DNA of 64,000 bases from Pseudomonas sp. St316 (GTDB lineage: Bacteria > Pseudomonadota > Gammaproteobacteria > Pseudomonadales > Pseudomonadaceae). This document shows, in pieces, positions 17,994-27,769 of the stretch. A program made the translations under genes and the position numbers. The stretch covers positions 4,030,001 to 4,094,000 of the forward strand of contig NZ_AP021901.1 of the NCBI RefSeq assembly GCF_018325905.1, written 5' to 3'. The notes under the pieces are model-generated. The model was given only the letters and a program-made list of their open reading frames with translations. It had not been told where the DNA came from and did no database searches. Every line of letters begins with the position of its first letter. Positions within the stretch are counted from its first letter, which is position 1.

Positions 17994-20900
17994 TCACCGC
18001 ATACTCAGCGGCGCATCAAGGGGAATATCGAGGATAAAAGTTGCACCTTGTCCGGTCCCGTCGCTGTGCACGGTCAAGCTGCCACCCATTTCCTGCGCCG
18101 CGAGCGCGCAGCTGTGCAAGCCGAAACCGTGACCGTCTTTGCGCGTCGTGAAGCCATGGGAAAAGAGACGCGCCAGGTGCTCAGGCGCAATCCCATTGCC
18201 GTTGTCGGCCACGGTGATACGCAATGCTGACCCGTCAACGAGGGACGCGCTGAACGTGATGCAGGGACTGCGATCGATCACGCCGTTCAACGCCTGCTTG
18301 GCATTGCGGATCAGGTTCACCAGAATCAGCAGGACCCGGTGTCGGTCCAGCGCCAGCAGCGGCAAGTCGGCAATGTCCTTGACCACCGTCACCGCCTGGC
18401 CCGCCAATGATCCGGTGCTCATGCGCAAGGCATCATCGATCAACTCCGGGACCGGCACTGTCTCGACGATACTGACAGCCACGGCATAGGACTGCTGGGC
18501 AGCGACAATGGTTTTGATATGGTCAATGCCCTTGGTGAGTTGCTCGAGTTCTTCGATGATGCTCAGTTGCTCCGTCGCCACCACCTCCGCCAGCTTGAGC
18601 AGGTAGCCGGGCAGCATCTTCCCTTTGTGGTCTGTGGTGAGAAAATCGCTCAGGTCATTGGCGTGTTCGCTCAGCATTTGAGCCACCTTGCCCAGCCCCT
18701 GGGCCTTGGAGGTGCGCATCTGGCTGCTGACCAGTTCTGCCGATACATTCACGCTGTTGAGGACGTTGCCGACGTTGTGCAGCACAGTGGTGGCGATTTC
18801 GGCCATGCCCGCCTGACGGGATTTTGCATGCAGTTCGGTCTGCACCTGGCTCATGCGCAGCGCCGCCCGTACGCGAGCCTTGAGCTCCAGCGGCGAGAAG
18901 GGTTTGGCGATATAGTCATCGGCGCCACTTTCCAGCCCGGAGACGCAGGCCTCGCTACCGCCGCGGGCGGTCACCAGGATCACCGGTAAATGGGCGAAAC
19001 CGGCGCTGGCTTTGATTCTGGCGGTCAGGCCGAAGCCGTCGAGCTCCGGCATCATCACATCCGAGACGACGACATCGATGGGGCGACGTTGCAGAAGTGC
19101 CCAGGCCTGCTCTCCGTCTACGGCGGTGGCGACGATGTAGTCGTCGTGCAAAAGCTCGCTGAGATAGCTAAGCATTTCCGGGCTGTCGTCGACCACCAGC
19201 ACTTTGGATCGCGAGGCGTGTTCCGGATACTGCTCGTCGTCTGCGCCTGGCGTCGAACCTTGATCGTTGCGACTGCCATGACGCCCGTCGTCGAAGCGCA
19301 GGTGGCGCTGCTCGGTTGCGCTTGCGGTGCTCGGTGACGGCCGCTCATGCATATGGCTGACGTCGGTCGGCACCGTGTTTTGCTCATTCCCCAGCGGAAG
19401 TCGAACAAAGAAGCACGAACCCCGTCCGGGCTCGCTGTTGACGCCGACCTCGCCCCCCATCAGTTCGACCAGATCCTTGACCAGGGCCAGACCGATGCCT
19501 GTGCCGCTGTAGTGGCGCGTGGCGGAATTGTCGATCTGGGAAAAACGCTGGAACAGCAACGGCAGTTTGTCAGGCGCAATGCCAATCCCCGAGTCTTGCA
19601 CCGAAAATTCAAATCGCTCGCCATCCATCGCAGTTACTGCCAGGTGCACGGTGCCGCCAGCGGGCGTGAACTTGATGGCATTGCTCACCAGGTTGAGCAG
19701 AATCTTTTCGAAGTGTCGAGGGTCCAGGAACACCGTGCCAAGCGCAGGATCGATGCTGCAGGTCAAGGTGCAACCTTTGCCCTCGGCCACCATGGCGGCA
19801 TCCTCCGCCAGCACGCCCACCGCCTCGTTCAAGTCAATGGGCGCTGGACACAACTCGAATTTGCCCGCTTCGGCCTTGGAGAAATCCAGGATGTCGTTGA
19901 CCCGGTTCATCAAGCGCAGCGCGTTGCGTTGGGCCCGCTCGATTTGCGCACGCCAGTCCGCCGGCGGGGTCGCCGCCGCCGAGAGCTGCTCCAGAGGGGC
20001 GAGAATGAGAGTCAGGGGGGTGCGCAGTTCGTGGCTGACCGTGGCCACGAAATCGCTCTTTGCCTGGTTAGCCGTCTCGGCCTGGTTGCGCGCCTGAATG
20101 AGCTCGACGGCCTGCGCCTCCAGCACCTCGGTCTGCTGGTGCAGCGTGTCGGTCCGCTCGGCGACCATTCGTTCCAAAGAGGCCTGGACTTGCTGTCGTT
20201 CGGCTTCGGCCTCGGCCTCCAGCACCCGGATGCGCAGGGCATTCTCCTGGAATACCCGTACGGCGCGGGTCATGATTCCAATCTCGTCGCCGCGTTCGGC
20301 GCTGGCGATCTCGGCATTCAGGTCGCCGGCCGCAAGCCGGCGCATGACCGAGGCCAGGGCCACGATGGGCTGGGCAACAAATCGCGACGTGCTCCAGGCG
20401 ATGGCGCCGGCCAGCAGGATGGCGACGGTACCTGCAATGATCGTCGCAAGCATGCCGCGATCATTGTGGACCAAGGCGTCGGCGCGCGCCTGGCCGGCAA
20501 AGCGCGCCACCAACAGGCCGGCGCTGCGTGCCTCGTTGCGAACCTGGTCGCGCGCGCCGCTCAAGGCGTTGCTCGCCAGATGGAACCGGGCGAATGCCGC
20601 TCGGTAGCCGGCAATCTGATCGCTGACCGTCAGGGGTGTCGCGTTGGCTTGCAGCCCCACGGACGAAGGGAGAACGCGAGAGAGACGGGAAAGCTCGTCC
20701 AGGAGGTCGCCGACCGAGCCGGCGACCTCTGTCGACGGTGACAGGCGAAACGACAAGGTCTGCGCCTCCAGGGTGGCAACACGCTCGGCGAAACGCTTGG
20801 ACAACGCGGCTGCATTGTGCAGCAAACCGGTGGTTGCCTGGATATCGTTTGCGTCACGGGAAACATGCTCGTCCATTTCACCCAACATGACATCGAGGCG

Positions 20901-21716
20901 CTCGACCACATCCCCAACGGCGGCGAGATGCTCCAACGCCTCGCCTCCCCGCAGCTTGGGCGCCTCGCCAAGGTGCTCGACCGCCAGGCTGGCAGCAGCG
21001 ACCGCCGTCGCCAACTGGTCCAGGCTCTCTCGCTCCTGCGGCGTAACCATCAACTCGCGCAATTGTTCGACCACGGGCGGGAGTGCCGCGCAGGCGTTCC
21101 GCGCCGCGGTGGCGGCTGCCCCATCACCGCTCACCAGCATCTTGGCCACGCTGGCAATGATGACCCGCTCGCCGTCGCGCAGGATATCCAGGATGCGGTG
21201 AGCACTTTCGATGCCGCTCACCCGCGCCTCGTGCTCAGCGGCGCGGGCATCGATCCCCTTCAGCCCATCGGCGATGCCCTGTTCGACGAGGATCGTCGCC
21301 TCTCGCATCCGCCCGTAGTGGGCTGTCATGTTCTCCGTTTCGCCGTCCATGGTCAGGCTCGCCGCCCTCAAGGCGGCGATTGCCGCGGCGAGCCTTTCCA
21401 GACTGCCTTTGAGCGATTGCGCCTCCGCCACCGGAATGGCGGTGAGGCCAGCGATCGCCGTCGCCACCATGCCTTCGGCCTGGGACAGGCTCTCCTGGTC
21501 GCGGGTGGCGATGAAATTTTCCACCCGTCCGGTGGCCCCGTTGACCGAGGCCAGAATTTCCGCGGAATGGCTGGCCGAATCCACCGCACGGACCATGCCG
21601 CGCAGGCCATAGAGGTTCACCAGCGATACCACCAGCATCAGAAACACCAGCGCGGCGACCGCCAGGCCAATCCTGACGGCGATGGGCCTGTCCGTGGCAG
21701 GTCGGAATGTCGACAT
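17994..21716 (-). CDS. Hybrid sensor histidine kinase with two kinase modules
   Basis: 1240 aa from ATG 21716 (GAGGCGCC ahead; ATG 21740 is alternative and would overlap the upstream stop as TAATG). Order: membrane helix 12-38, long alpha-helical periplasmic sensor to about 418, helix about 419-444, HAMP to ~495, coiled coil, HisKA with SHELRTP (His562), HATPase (N/G1/G2 boxes LVSNAIKFTP, DSGIGI, GTGIGLALV), receiver with phospho-Asp in VVSDVMMPE (Asp886), then a second kinase-like module with LHNVGNVLNSV (His980) and a second ATPase (LIRNAKQAL, DNGNGI, GHGFGLHS). No output DNA-binding domain exists, so a separate regulator is needed. It is coupled to the binding-protein gene upstream, as in TorT/TorS-type systems. 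Confidence 0.9.
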   Translation of the reverse strand: MSTFRPATDRPIAVRIGLAVAALVFLMLVVSLVNLYGLRGMVRAVDSASHSAEILASVNGATGRVENFIATRDQESLSQAEGMVATAIAGLTAIPVAEAQSLKGSLERLAAAIAALRAASLTMDGETENMTAHYGRMREATILVEQGIADGLKGIDARAAEHEARVSGIESAHRILDILRDGERVIIASVAKMLVSGDGAAATAARNACAALPPVVEQLRELMVTPQERESLDQLATAVAAASLAVEHLGEAPKLRGGEALEHLAAVGDVVERLDVMLGEMDEHVSRDANDIQATTGLLHNAAALSKRFAERVATLEAQTLSFRLSPSTEVAGSVGDLLDELSRLSRVLPSSVGLQANATPLTVSDQIAGYRAAFARFHLASNALSGARDQVRNEARSAGLLVARFAGQARADALVHNDRGMLATIIAGTVAILLAGAIAWSTSRFVAQPIVALASVMRRLAAGDLNAEIASAERGDEIGIMTRAVRVFQENALRIRVLEAEAEAERQQVQASLERMVAERTDTLHQQTEVLEAQAVELIQARNQAETANQAKSDFVATVSHELRTPLTLILAPLEQLSAAATPPADWRAQIERAQRNALRLMNRVNDILDFSKAEAGKFELCPAPIDLNEAVGVLAEDAAMVAEGKGCTLTCSIDPALGTVFLDPRHFEKILLNLVSNAIKFTPAGGTVHLAVTAMDGERFEFSVQDSGIGIAPDKLPLLFQRFSQIDNSATRHYSGTGIGLALVKDLVELMGGEVGVNSEPGRGSCFFVRLPLGNEQNTVPTDVSHMHERPSPSTASATEQRHLRFDDGRHGSRNDQGSTPGADDEQYPEHASRSKVLVVDDSPEMLSYLSELLHDDYIVATAVDGEQAWALLQRRPIDVVVSDVMMPELDGFGLTARIKASAGFAHLPVILVTARGGSEACVSGLESGADDYIAKPFSPLELKARVRAALRMSQVQTELHAKSRQAGMAEIATTVLHNVGNVLNSVNVSAELVSSQMRTSKAQGLGKVAQMLSEHANDLSDFLTTDHKGKMLPGYLLKLAEVVATEQLSIIEELEQLTKGIDHIKTIVAAQQSYAVAVSIVETVPVPELIDDALRMSTGSLAGQAVTVVKDIADLPLLALDRHRVLLILVNLIRNAKQALNGVIDRSPCITFSASLVDGSALRITVADNGNGIAPEHLARLFSHGFTTRKDGHGFGLHSCALAAQEMGGSLTVHSDGTGQGATFILDIPLDAPLSMR

Positions 21717-21739
21717 GGCGCCTCGCCCCCCGTCCGCCA

Positions 21740-22840
21740 TTACTGCTTCGTCACCTCCGGCGAAGGCGTCGGGGCCGCCGTATTGCTGATGCCCGCGTCG
21801 ATCATCGCCGCAACGGAAGCCTGGCTATAGAGAGGATTGGCAGCACCGCCCACCGGCATGGTGGCGAGCCAAGTGTCCAGGTCTTTCGCATCAATGCGTA
21901 CCAGCGGTACCTCGACGAACTTCGGCACCTGCTTGCCCGCCAGAATCTGCTGGGCCACCCAGAAACCCACCTGGGAGACACTCGGGGAAGCGGAGACAGA
22001 GACAGTCTCGTAGCCATTGGCATCGCGCTCCTGTTTCCACAGGGCGAGTTCATCCTGACGGTTCCCCATCACGATAATCGGCAAAGGGCGTCCCGCCGCC
22101 TTGAAGGCCATGGCTGCGCCATAACCGTCGCCCCCCTGAGTCGCGACGGCATCAATGCTAGGCAACGACGGCAGCGCCAACGCCACCTCCTTGCGCGCGA
22201 CAGAAGCCGTCCAGTTCCCGTAGACAGTCTTGGCGAACTTCAGGCCTGGATAGTCGCCAGCGGCCTTGCGAATACCGTCACTGATGTTTTTATCGGTGGC
22301 ATCGCCGGCAATGCCGCGAATCTCCAGCAGCGTTCCGTTGCCCTTGAGGCGCCCGGCGATATAGTCCATTTCCACGCGACCCATGGCGGACCAGTTGTAG
22401 TCCACCGTATAGACGCAGCGTTCGGTGACCAGGCTGGCCATGACGACCACCACGATGCCGGCGTTGCAAGCATCGCGGATCACCCCGTTGAGGGCCGTAT
22501 CGGACGCGGCCAGGATGACGATGGCGTTGACGCCGTTGACGATCATTTCCTGGATATGGGCCGCTTGTTCCGACGCCGAGTTGTTGGCGCTGACCACCGG
22601 AGCCTCCCGGATCAAGCCATCCTTTTGCGCCTGGGTCGCTATCTCCTGCCAGTTGCGCACCATCACCTTGCGGAAATCACTGCCCGCGTAGGAGTTGCTG
22701 AAGGCAATGCTATAGCTTGCGGTAGGGCCGCCGGCGATACCGCCGTCGGCAGCTTGGGCTGGATGGGTGGCAACCATTGCCAAACCAGTCACACAACCGG
22801 CGACGCGCCACAGGATTTTGCGGATCGGCTTGGTGTTCAT
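21740..22840 (-). CDS. Periplasmic sugar-type binding protein, probable sensor partner
   Basis: 366 aa. Start at 22840 follows GGAGAACGGT; signal peptide ends near VATHPAQAAD. The fold is type-I periplasmic binding (YSIAFSNSYAGSDFRKVMVRNW, IVNGVNAIVILAASDTALNGVI, RGIAGDATDKNISDGIRKA, VATQGGDGYGAAMAFKAAGRPLP). The stop abuts the start of the hybrid kinase (TAATG/24 nt). No transporter genes are adjacent. This points to a dedicated ligand-receptor for the kinase; the ligand is unknown but the fold suggests a sugar or polyol. Confidence 0.87.
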   Translation of the reverse strand: MNTKPIRKILWRVAGCVTGLAMVATHPAQAADGGIAGGPTASYSIAFSNSYAGSDFRKVMVRNWQEIATQAQKDGLIREAPVVSANNSASEQAAHIQEMIVNGVNAIVILAASDTALNGVIRDACNAGIVVVVMASLVTERCVYTVDYNWSAMGRVEMDYIAGRLKGNGTLLEIRGIAGDATDKNISDGIRKAAGDYPGLKFAKTVYGNWTASVARKEVALALPSLPSIDAVATQGGDGYGAAMAFKAAGRPLPIIVMGNRQDELALWKQERDANGYETVSVSASPSVSQVGFWVAQQILAGKQVPKFVEVPLVRIDAKDLDTWLATMPVGGAANPLYSQASVAAMIDAGISNTAAPTPSPEVTKQ

Positions 22841-23291
22841 ACCGTTCTCCATCGTGCTGGGGATTTACAGTCAATGGTCAAAGTACGTCGATGGACACGC
22901 ATTACCAGGCTGCTCATTCGGCCATTCCAATAACAGAACGGGGCATGAAGAATCAGACGCATACAGACTCCTTCCTTGGCGGGCGACAATTAAAACCAAC
23001 ACATAGCCTGCAGTGGCAATGAGCATAGTCTCAACGTGCCCGCTGCGCGCGCGGCCATGGAGGATTTCAGTCAACTGATCGCCCAGCAAAATTACACCGG
23101 CTACAAACCTGGGTACCGCTTTTGCACTCAGGGCTGAACCTTGACTGCTCGTCGACATTGACAATGCCTGATCATCCAGGACAGCATCTGCCCATGCCCC
23201 ATACACCCAGCATGAACATGATGTGCACCTCGACGACCGCCTCTGGCGGGCCGTGAGGTCATGCGTTCTTAAAATATGACGTAATTACCCC
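22841..23291. other. 451-bp intergenic region
   Basis: This stretch separates the sensor operon (minus) from the gene at 23358 (plus) and must hold the minus-strand promoter. No convincing gene was found. A short plus-strand peptide from about 23054 (MEDFSQLIAQQN) may be a remnant of a larger gene, but it stops within 30 codons. It ends in the terminator at 23292. Confidence 0.5.
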
Positions 23292-23325
23292 AAAGCCCCG
23301 CCAGAAAATGGATGGGGCTTTTTTG
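23292..23325 (+). terminator. Rho-independent terminator
   Basis: AAAGCCCC and GGGGCTTTTTTG form a strong stem with a 14-nt loop followed by a T-run. It reads on the plus strand ahead of the gene at 23358. No intact plus-strand gene lies upstream, so it may be left from a lost gene or act as an attenuator. Confidence 0.75.
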
Positions 23326-23357
23326 TTTCCCGTCCGCCTTTGGCTAACGGAGAAAAA

Positions 23358-23702
23358 ATGCTTACGATCAGACGAGCAACGCAAAGCGACTCCCAAACAG
23401 CATTCGACATTCGCCTTCTAGCGATACGTCACCAATGCGTCGACGCCTATACCGCGGAGCAGATACCAGGATCGCCTGAGAGTGGGTATAGCGAAGTGAT
23501 GGAGTTGGACGCGCTGTTTGAAGAGCGCTTCATGCGTTCGGCCAGCGAACTGAACAGCGGTGTAGAGCCGGCATCCGCCGCGCTCGTCGCAACGGCCATG
23601 CTGCATTCACAGGCAGTACGAGCGCGGACGGGAGCAAGTCGTGAAGAACTGACTAAGGTGGTTCATTCGGCGGTTGATCTGATCTGTGGTCCCATTCCAT
23701 AG
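23358..23702 (+). CDS. Chimeric small protein: GNAT N-terminus joined to unknown domain
   Basis: 114 aa from ATG 23358 (GGAG 5-7 nt ahead). Residues 1-36 (MLTIRRATQSDSQTAFDIRL, AIRHQCVDAYTAEQI) look like the first strand-helix of a GNAT acetyltransferase. The sequence then changes to ELDALFEERFMRSASELNSG...TKVVHSAVDLI, which is not GNAT and lacks the acetyl-CoA loop. Either a deletion fused two genes, or the second half is an independent 67-aa protein starting at ATG 23499. No acetyltransferase activity is expected. Confidence 0.55.
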   Translation: MLTIRRATQSDSQTAFDIRLLAIRHQCVDAYTAEQIPGSPESGYSEVMELDALFEERFMRSASELNSGVEPASAALVATAMLHSQAVRARTGASREELTKVVHSAVDLICGPIP

Positions 23703-23722
23703 CTAACCATCATTTGGGTTAA

Positions 23723-24643
23723 TCAAACCTCTGAGTTGGAGGCTGTTTGCAACGTCGAGGCGATGAGGTCGCGTAGCCACCTATGGGCGGGATCCCGGTG
23801 CAGTCGTTCGGGCCACAGCATGAGCATTTCAAAACCCGGAATGGCGAGTGGAGGCGCCTGGACGTGAAGTGATGGTTCATCTCGCACCAGCCTTTGCGGC
23901 ACCACCGCAACCAGGTCGCTGTGCGCCAATGCGCTGATGAGCGAGTTGAAATTGGGCACTGATAATACGACTCGTCGTTCCAGACCTTTAGCTGCCAGTG
24001 CCTGGTCAGTACTTCCAAAGAACCCGGCGCCATTGGGTGACATGACGGCATGCTCAAGGCCGCAGAACGCTTTGAGCGATAGCTTGGTTGCCAAAGCGGG
24101 ATGACCGCGCCGCCCTGCCAGCACATAGCGTTCGTGAATCAACGACCGCTGACGCAGTTTTGGCGGCGCCTCATCACGAGTGTGCAGCGCCAGGTCGAGC
24201 TGGCCGTTTTCCAGGTCATTGGCAAGGCTGGCGGGATGTTTGTTCAACAGCGCCAAGCGGGTATTCGGGGCCAGGCGCCTGAGCAGCGCCAGCGACGGCC
24301 AGACTAAAGCAGTCGTTGCGTAATCACTGGCAGCAACCCTCCACGTCTGGTTAGACAGCGAGGGCTCGAAAGCGGCACCCGGACTCAGTGCACCTTCCAA
24401 AGCCAGCAGCGCTTCACGCAGTGGCCCGCGCAATTCACGGGCACGCTCGGTAGGCGCCATCCCTCGGGGGCCGGGCAGCAACAAGGGGTCGTCCAGAATG
24501 TCTCGCAGCCGACCCAGCTGCAGGCTGACGGTCGGTTGAGCGAGATTGAGCAATCGCGCCGCCCTTGTAACGTTTTGCTCAGACAACAGCGCATCCAGCG
24601 TGACCAACAAATTAAGATCCAGACGACGCAAGGTATTGTGCAT
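23723..24643 (-). CDS. LysR family regulator (NodD-like)
   Basis: 306 aa. HTH: RRLDLNLLVTLDALLSEQNVTRAARLLNLAQPTVSLQLGRLRD. The effector-binding domain runs to the C-terminus, with FEMLMLWPERLHRDPAHRWLRDLIA typical of the NodD/DntR-like group. It is divergent from the NAD(P)H:quinone oxidoreductase gene at 24728 with an 84-bp gap and is its likely regulator. Confidence 0.9.
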   Translation of the reverse strand: MHNTLRRLDLNLLVTLDALLSEQNVTRAARLLNLAQPTVSLQLGRLRDILDDPLLLPGPRGMAPTERARELRGPLREALLALEGALSPGAAFEPSLSNQTWRVAASDYATTALVWPSLALLRRLAPNTRLALLNKHPASLANDLENGQLDLALHTRDEAPPKLRQRSLIHERYVLAGRRGHPALATKLSLKAFCGLEHAVMSPNGAGFFGSTDQALAAKGLERRVVLSVPNFNSLISALAHSDLVAVVPQRLVRDEPSLHVQAPPLAIPGFEMLMLWPERLHRDPAHRWLRDLIASTLQTASNSEV

Positions 24644-24727
24644 GTAAATACCATATGTTTCGGAAATTCATTTCTATCATACCGGGCTCATCGTTACGGT
24701 GAGGACTTCATTCACTCGGAGCCCCTC

Positions 24728-25525
24728 ATGAAGATACTGCTGATCTACGCCCACCCTGAACCTCGTTCGCTCAATGGCTCGCTCAGGGATTTCGCGATCG
24801 CTCACCTGAAAACCGCAGGTCACGAGGTCAAGGTCTCGGACCTGTACGACATGCGTTGGAAGGCGCCCATTGATCAGGATGACGCCCCAGGCTATGACGA
24901 CGAAAAACCGTTCAACCCGGCGATAGAATCGCAGCGTGTATTTGCCGCCGGCACCCAACCGGCAGACGTCGAGGAGGAGCAAGCCAAACTGCTCTGGGCG
25001 GATGCCGTGATCTTTCAATTCCCACTGTGGTGGTTCTCGATGCCTGCGATCCTCAAGGGCTGGGTCGAACGCGTCTACGCCTACGGATTTGCCTACGGTG
25101 TCGGCGAACACAGCGAAAGCCACTGGGGCGATCGCTATGGCGAAGGCAGCATGGCAGGAAAGCGGGCGATGCTGGTGGTCACCCTGGGCGGATGGGAGTC
25201 TCATTACAGCGATCGAGGGGTAAACGGTGCCCTGGATGACCTGCTATTCCCCATCCAGCATGGGGTGCTTTTCTATCCTGGGTTCACTGTCATGCCGCCC
25301 TTCCCCATCTATAAAACCAGCAAAATGGACGCTGCTCGGTTCAAGCAGCTCTGCACGGCATATGCGGCTCGGCTGGACAACCTGTTCGATGATCAGCCCG
25401 TGCCATTTCGGCGCCAGAATGCCGGGGACTATGAGATTCCGGCATTGACACTCAAGCCGCATCTTGCACCCGGCCGTCACGATTTGGGCATCCACATCTG
25501 CGGGAGCATGACGTCTGAAGGCTAG
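24728..25525 (+). CDS. NAD(P)H:quinone oxidoreductase, flavodoxin-fold (MdaB/Kef-ancillary type)
   Basis: 265 aa from ATG 24728 (CGGAGCCCCTC before it). MKILLIYAHPEPRSLNGSL is the phosphate-binding N-terminus of the NQO1-like flavodoxin-2 family. DAVIFQFPLWWFSMPAILKGWVERV and GVLFYPGFTVMPPF are flavin/dimer motifs. It should be a cytosolic FAD/FMN enzyme reducing quinones by two electrons. It is divergent from a LysR gene, suggesting induction by electrophiles or quinones. Length is normal. Confidence 0.9.
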   Translation: MKILLIYAHPEPRSLNGSLRDFAIAHLKTAGHEVKVSDLYDMRWKAPIDQDDAPGYDDEKPFNPAIESQRVFAAGTQPADVEEEQAKLLWADAVIFQFPLWWFSMPAILKGWVERVYAYGFAYGVGEHSESHWGDRYGEGSMAGKRAMLVVTLGGWESHYSDRGVNGALDDLLFPIQHGVLFYPGFTVMPPFPIYKTSKMDAARFKQLCTAYAARLDNLFDDQPVPFRRQNAGDYEIPALTLKPHLAPGRHDLGIHICGSMTSEG

Positions 25526-25646
25526 GGAGTCCGGTGGCGCGATGATCTTTCGCTCTGGCGGGTTCGCACAGGGACCGCGTCCATACTCCCACCATTGACC
25601 TGAAGACGCTGGCCGATGCGCTTAAGCGCCCCCTCCTTACCCGACT

Positions 25647-26678
25647 TCAAAGACGCAGCAGGCGCTCGGCATTACCATGAGCGATGAGTGCTTTCTCGGC
25701 ATCGCTAATGGGGAGCGCGTCGATAAAGGCTCGCGCGCCATCCAAGCTCTGGTAGGGATAGTCGATGGAGTGCAGGATGCGCTCAGAGCCCATCAACGAA
25801 TGAATGAACTGAAAGTGTGGCAGCGTCAGCATGCCGCTGGGGGTGACATACACATGCTCGCGATAAGTCTGCACGATGGGCCGTTTCAGGCCGCAGGCCT
25901 CCTGTGGAATGGAATCTTCCAAACGCTGGAGGTAGAACGGCACCATTTCCCCCCAGTGCCCGCTGATGACCTGCAGATGTGGGTAACGGTCAAACACACC
26001 TGCAAGCAATAAACGCACGACGTGGATACCGGCTTCGTTGTGCCAACCCCAAGCAAACATCGACAGGCGAGCGGTTAGCTCGCGATCAAACCCCCCGTAG
26101 TACGGAGCCTGAACCGCCGGCAGCGGCAGGCCAGGATGGACGAACAGCGGCACCTGCATTTCATCGAGCGCTGCCAGGATCGGTGCATAGCGCGGATCGT
26201 CCAGAAACGTTTCGCCGGGACGGCCGTTGATGAGTGCGCCTTTGAGGCCTAGCGCCTTTACTGCCCGCTCCAACTCCCGTGCAGCTGCTTCCGGCGCCTG
26301 CCATGGGAGGGTTGCAAAGCCGGCGAAGCGTTCTGGATGGGCGTGGGCAGCCTCCGCCAGCCTGTCATTGGCGGCTCGATTCAGATCAATGGCTTCTTGT
26401 GCAGGCAACAGCTGGGGGAACCCTCCATAGGAAAGCACCTGCATGCCAATTCCCGCGGCGTCCATGTCCGCCAAACGTGCGGCGCCCATCTCCAGGGCCT
26501 TTCTTGCCGACTCGCTGGCCGCTATCACATGCGGGCGACTGGCATCCGTGACATTGCGACCGTCGGTTACGCGACTCCCCCAATCAGCAAGATAAGGAGC
26601 CTGCGCCAGTGCGCGCATTTGCGCAGCTTTGCCAATGGCAGGATCGAGTACATGCTCTTCGACGCAGATCAGTTTCAT
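25647..26678 (-). CDS. Amidohydrolase-2 family enzyme (ACMSD/resorcylate-decarboxylase-like)
   Basis: 343 aa from ATG 26678 (AAGGAAG ahead). Metal-ligand pattern of the decarboxylating subgroup: N-terminal VEEHV, VPLFVHPGLPLP, ISGHWGEMVPFYLQRLED and HSIDYPYQS (final Asp). Family members are Zn-dependent aromatic decarboxylases or amidohydrolases. It is divergent from an SDR gene (26980). Which aromatic acid it acts on is not evident. Confidence 0.88.
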   Translation of the reverse strand: MKLICVEEHVLDPAIGKAAQMRALAQAPYLADWGSRVTDGRNVTDASRPHVIAASESARKALEMGAARLADMDAAGIGMQVLSYGGFPQLLPAQEAIDLNRAANDRLAEAAHAHPERFAGFATLPWQAPEAAARELERAVKALGLKGALINGRPGETFLDDPRYAPILAALDEMQVPLFVHPGLPLPAVQAPYYGGFDRELTARLSMFAWGWHNEAGIHVVRLLLAGVFDRYPHLQVISGHWGEMVPFYLQRLEDSIPQEACGLKRPIVQTYREHVYVTPSGMLTLPHFQFIHSLMGSERILHSIDYPYQSLDGARAFIDALPISDAEKALIAHGNAERLLRL

Positions 26679-26979
26679 AATGACTTCCTTCGTTCCGAAA
26701 ATTGATCGCCCTTCACGAGCGCGCTCTGTCGCCTTCAAAGCGTGCCCGTTGCCAACTTCGGCGAATGTTGTGAATGGCCAATCAAACCGATACAGTTCTA
26801 ACCGTCGAAAGAGTGCTGACCAGATGGTAGCCCGGTCACCGTTCCACGGAACGGCAACTCCTCCCCCTTGGGGGTATCCGCGACACCTAGCCCGGCTTGC
26901 CGGTTGCGAAGGTGTGCCCGCGGACAACCTCACCAATCGTCGGCACACCTTCTCTATCAATACGGAAGGAAAGACGACG

Positions 26980-27720
26980 ATGAAACTTACAGACAACACC
27001 ATCCTCATTACTGGCGGCGCAACAGGCATCGGTTTGGCGCTTGCCAAGCGCTTTGCTAGCGAAGGCAATCAGGTCATCATCTGCGGGCGTAGCGAGACTG
27101 CCTTGCGGCAGGCCAAGGACGAGGTGCCGGCTCTGGTCACGCACGTCTGCGACGTGGCCGACGCGGTCAGTCGCCGTGCATTGGTTCAGTGGTTGAAGAC
27201 CCACCATCGGGGCCTGAACGTCCTGATCAACAATGCCGGCATCCAGGCGCATCGCGACTTCACCACCGATCCTGCAACGGACAGTCTGGATCAGGAAGTG
27301 GCGATCAATTTCACTGCGCCCATCCACTTGATTGCCGACTTGTTGCCTACGCTCAGGCAGCAAGCCCAAGCCTATGTGATTAACGTCAGTTCGGGCTTGG
27401 CCTTCTCGCCTATGGCTGACGTGCCGGTCTACTGCGCCACCAAGGCTGCGATTCACTCTTTCACGCTCAGCCTGCGGCACCAACTCAAGACGACTGGCAT
27501 CCGAGTGATCGAGATCGCCCCGCCGATCGTCGATACCGGGCTGGGTGGCGGCGCCCGCAGCGAAGGCACCGTCAATCACATGAGGGTCACCCCCGACGAC
27601 TTCGCCAAGGAGACACTCGAGCAACTTGCCCAAGGCAAGGATGAAGTGCTGATTGGTGTTTCGGCCAAGACACGCGAACTTGGAGAGGCCATGTTCGACA
27701 GAATGAACGGTCTCATCTGA
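26980..27720 (+). CDS. SDR family oxidoreductase (DltE-like)
   Basis: 246 aa. ATG 26980 follows AAGGAAAGACGAC; a long in-frame upstream extension has no start signal and was excluded. Motifs: TGGATGIG, LINNAG, INVSSGLAF and YCATKAAIHSF (catalytic Tyr/Lys). The YCATKAA form and short C-terminus match DltE/YdfG-like enzymes. Divergent from the amidohydrolase. Substrate unknown. Confidence 0.9.
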   Translation: MKLTDNTILITGGATGIGLALAKRFASEGNQVIICGRSETALRQAKDEVPALVTHVCDVADAVSRRALVQWLKTHHRGLNVLINNAGIQAHRDFTTDPATDSLDQEVAINFTAPIHLIADLLPTLRQQAQAYVINVSSGLAFSPMADVPVYCATKAAIHSFTLSLRHQLKTTGIRVIEIAPPIVDTGLGGGARSEGTVNHMRVTPDDFAKETLEQLAQGKDEVLIGVSAKTRELGEAMFDRMNGLI

Positions 27721-27769
27721 TTCGAACCCAAGCGGGCCTTGAACGATCGTGGCTGCATGCGTACCTCCG

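Noticed and set aside
19347..20741. 464-codon open frame on the plus strand
   Set aside because: It lies wholly antisense to the hybrid kinase, whose minus-strand frame carries all kinase motifs. Composition is Arg/Gly/His-rich as expected of a G+C-rich shadow.
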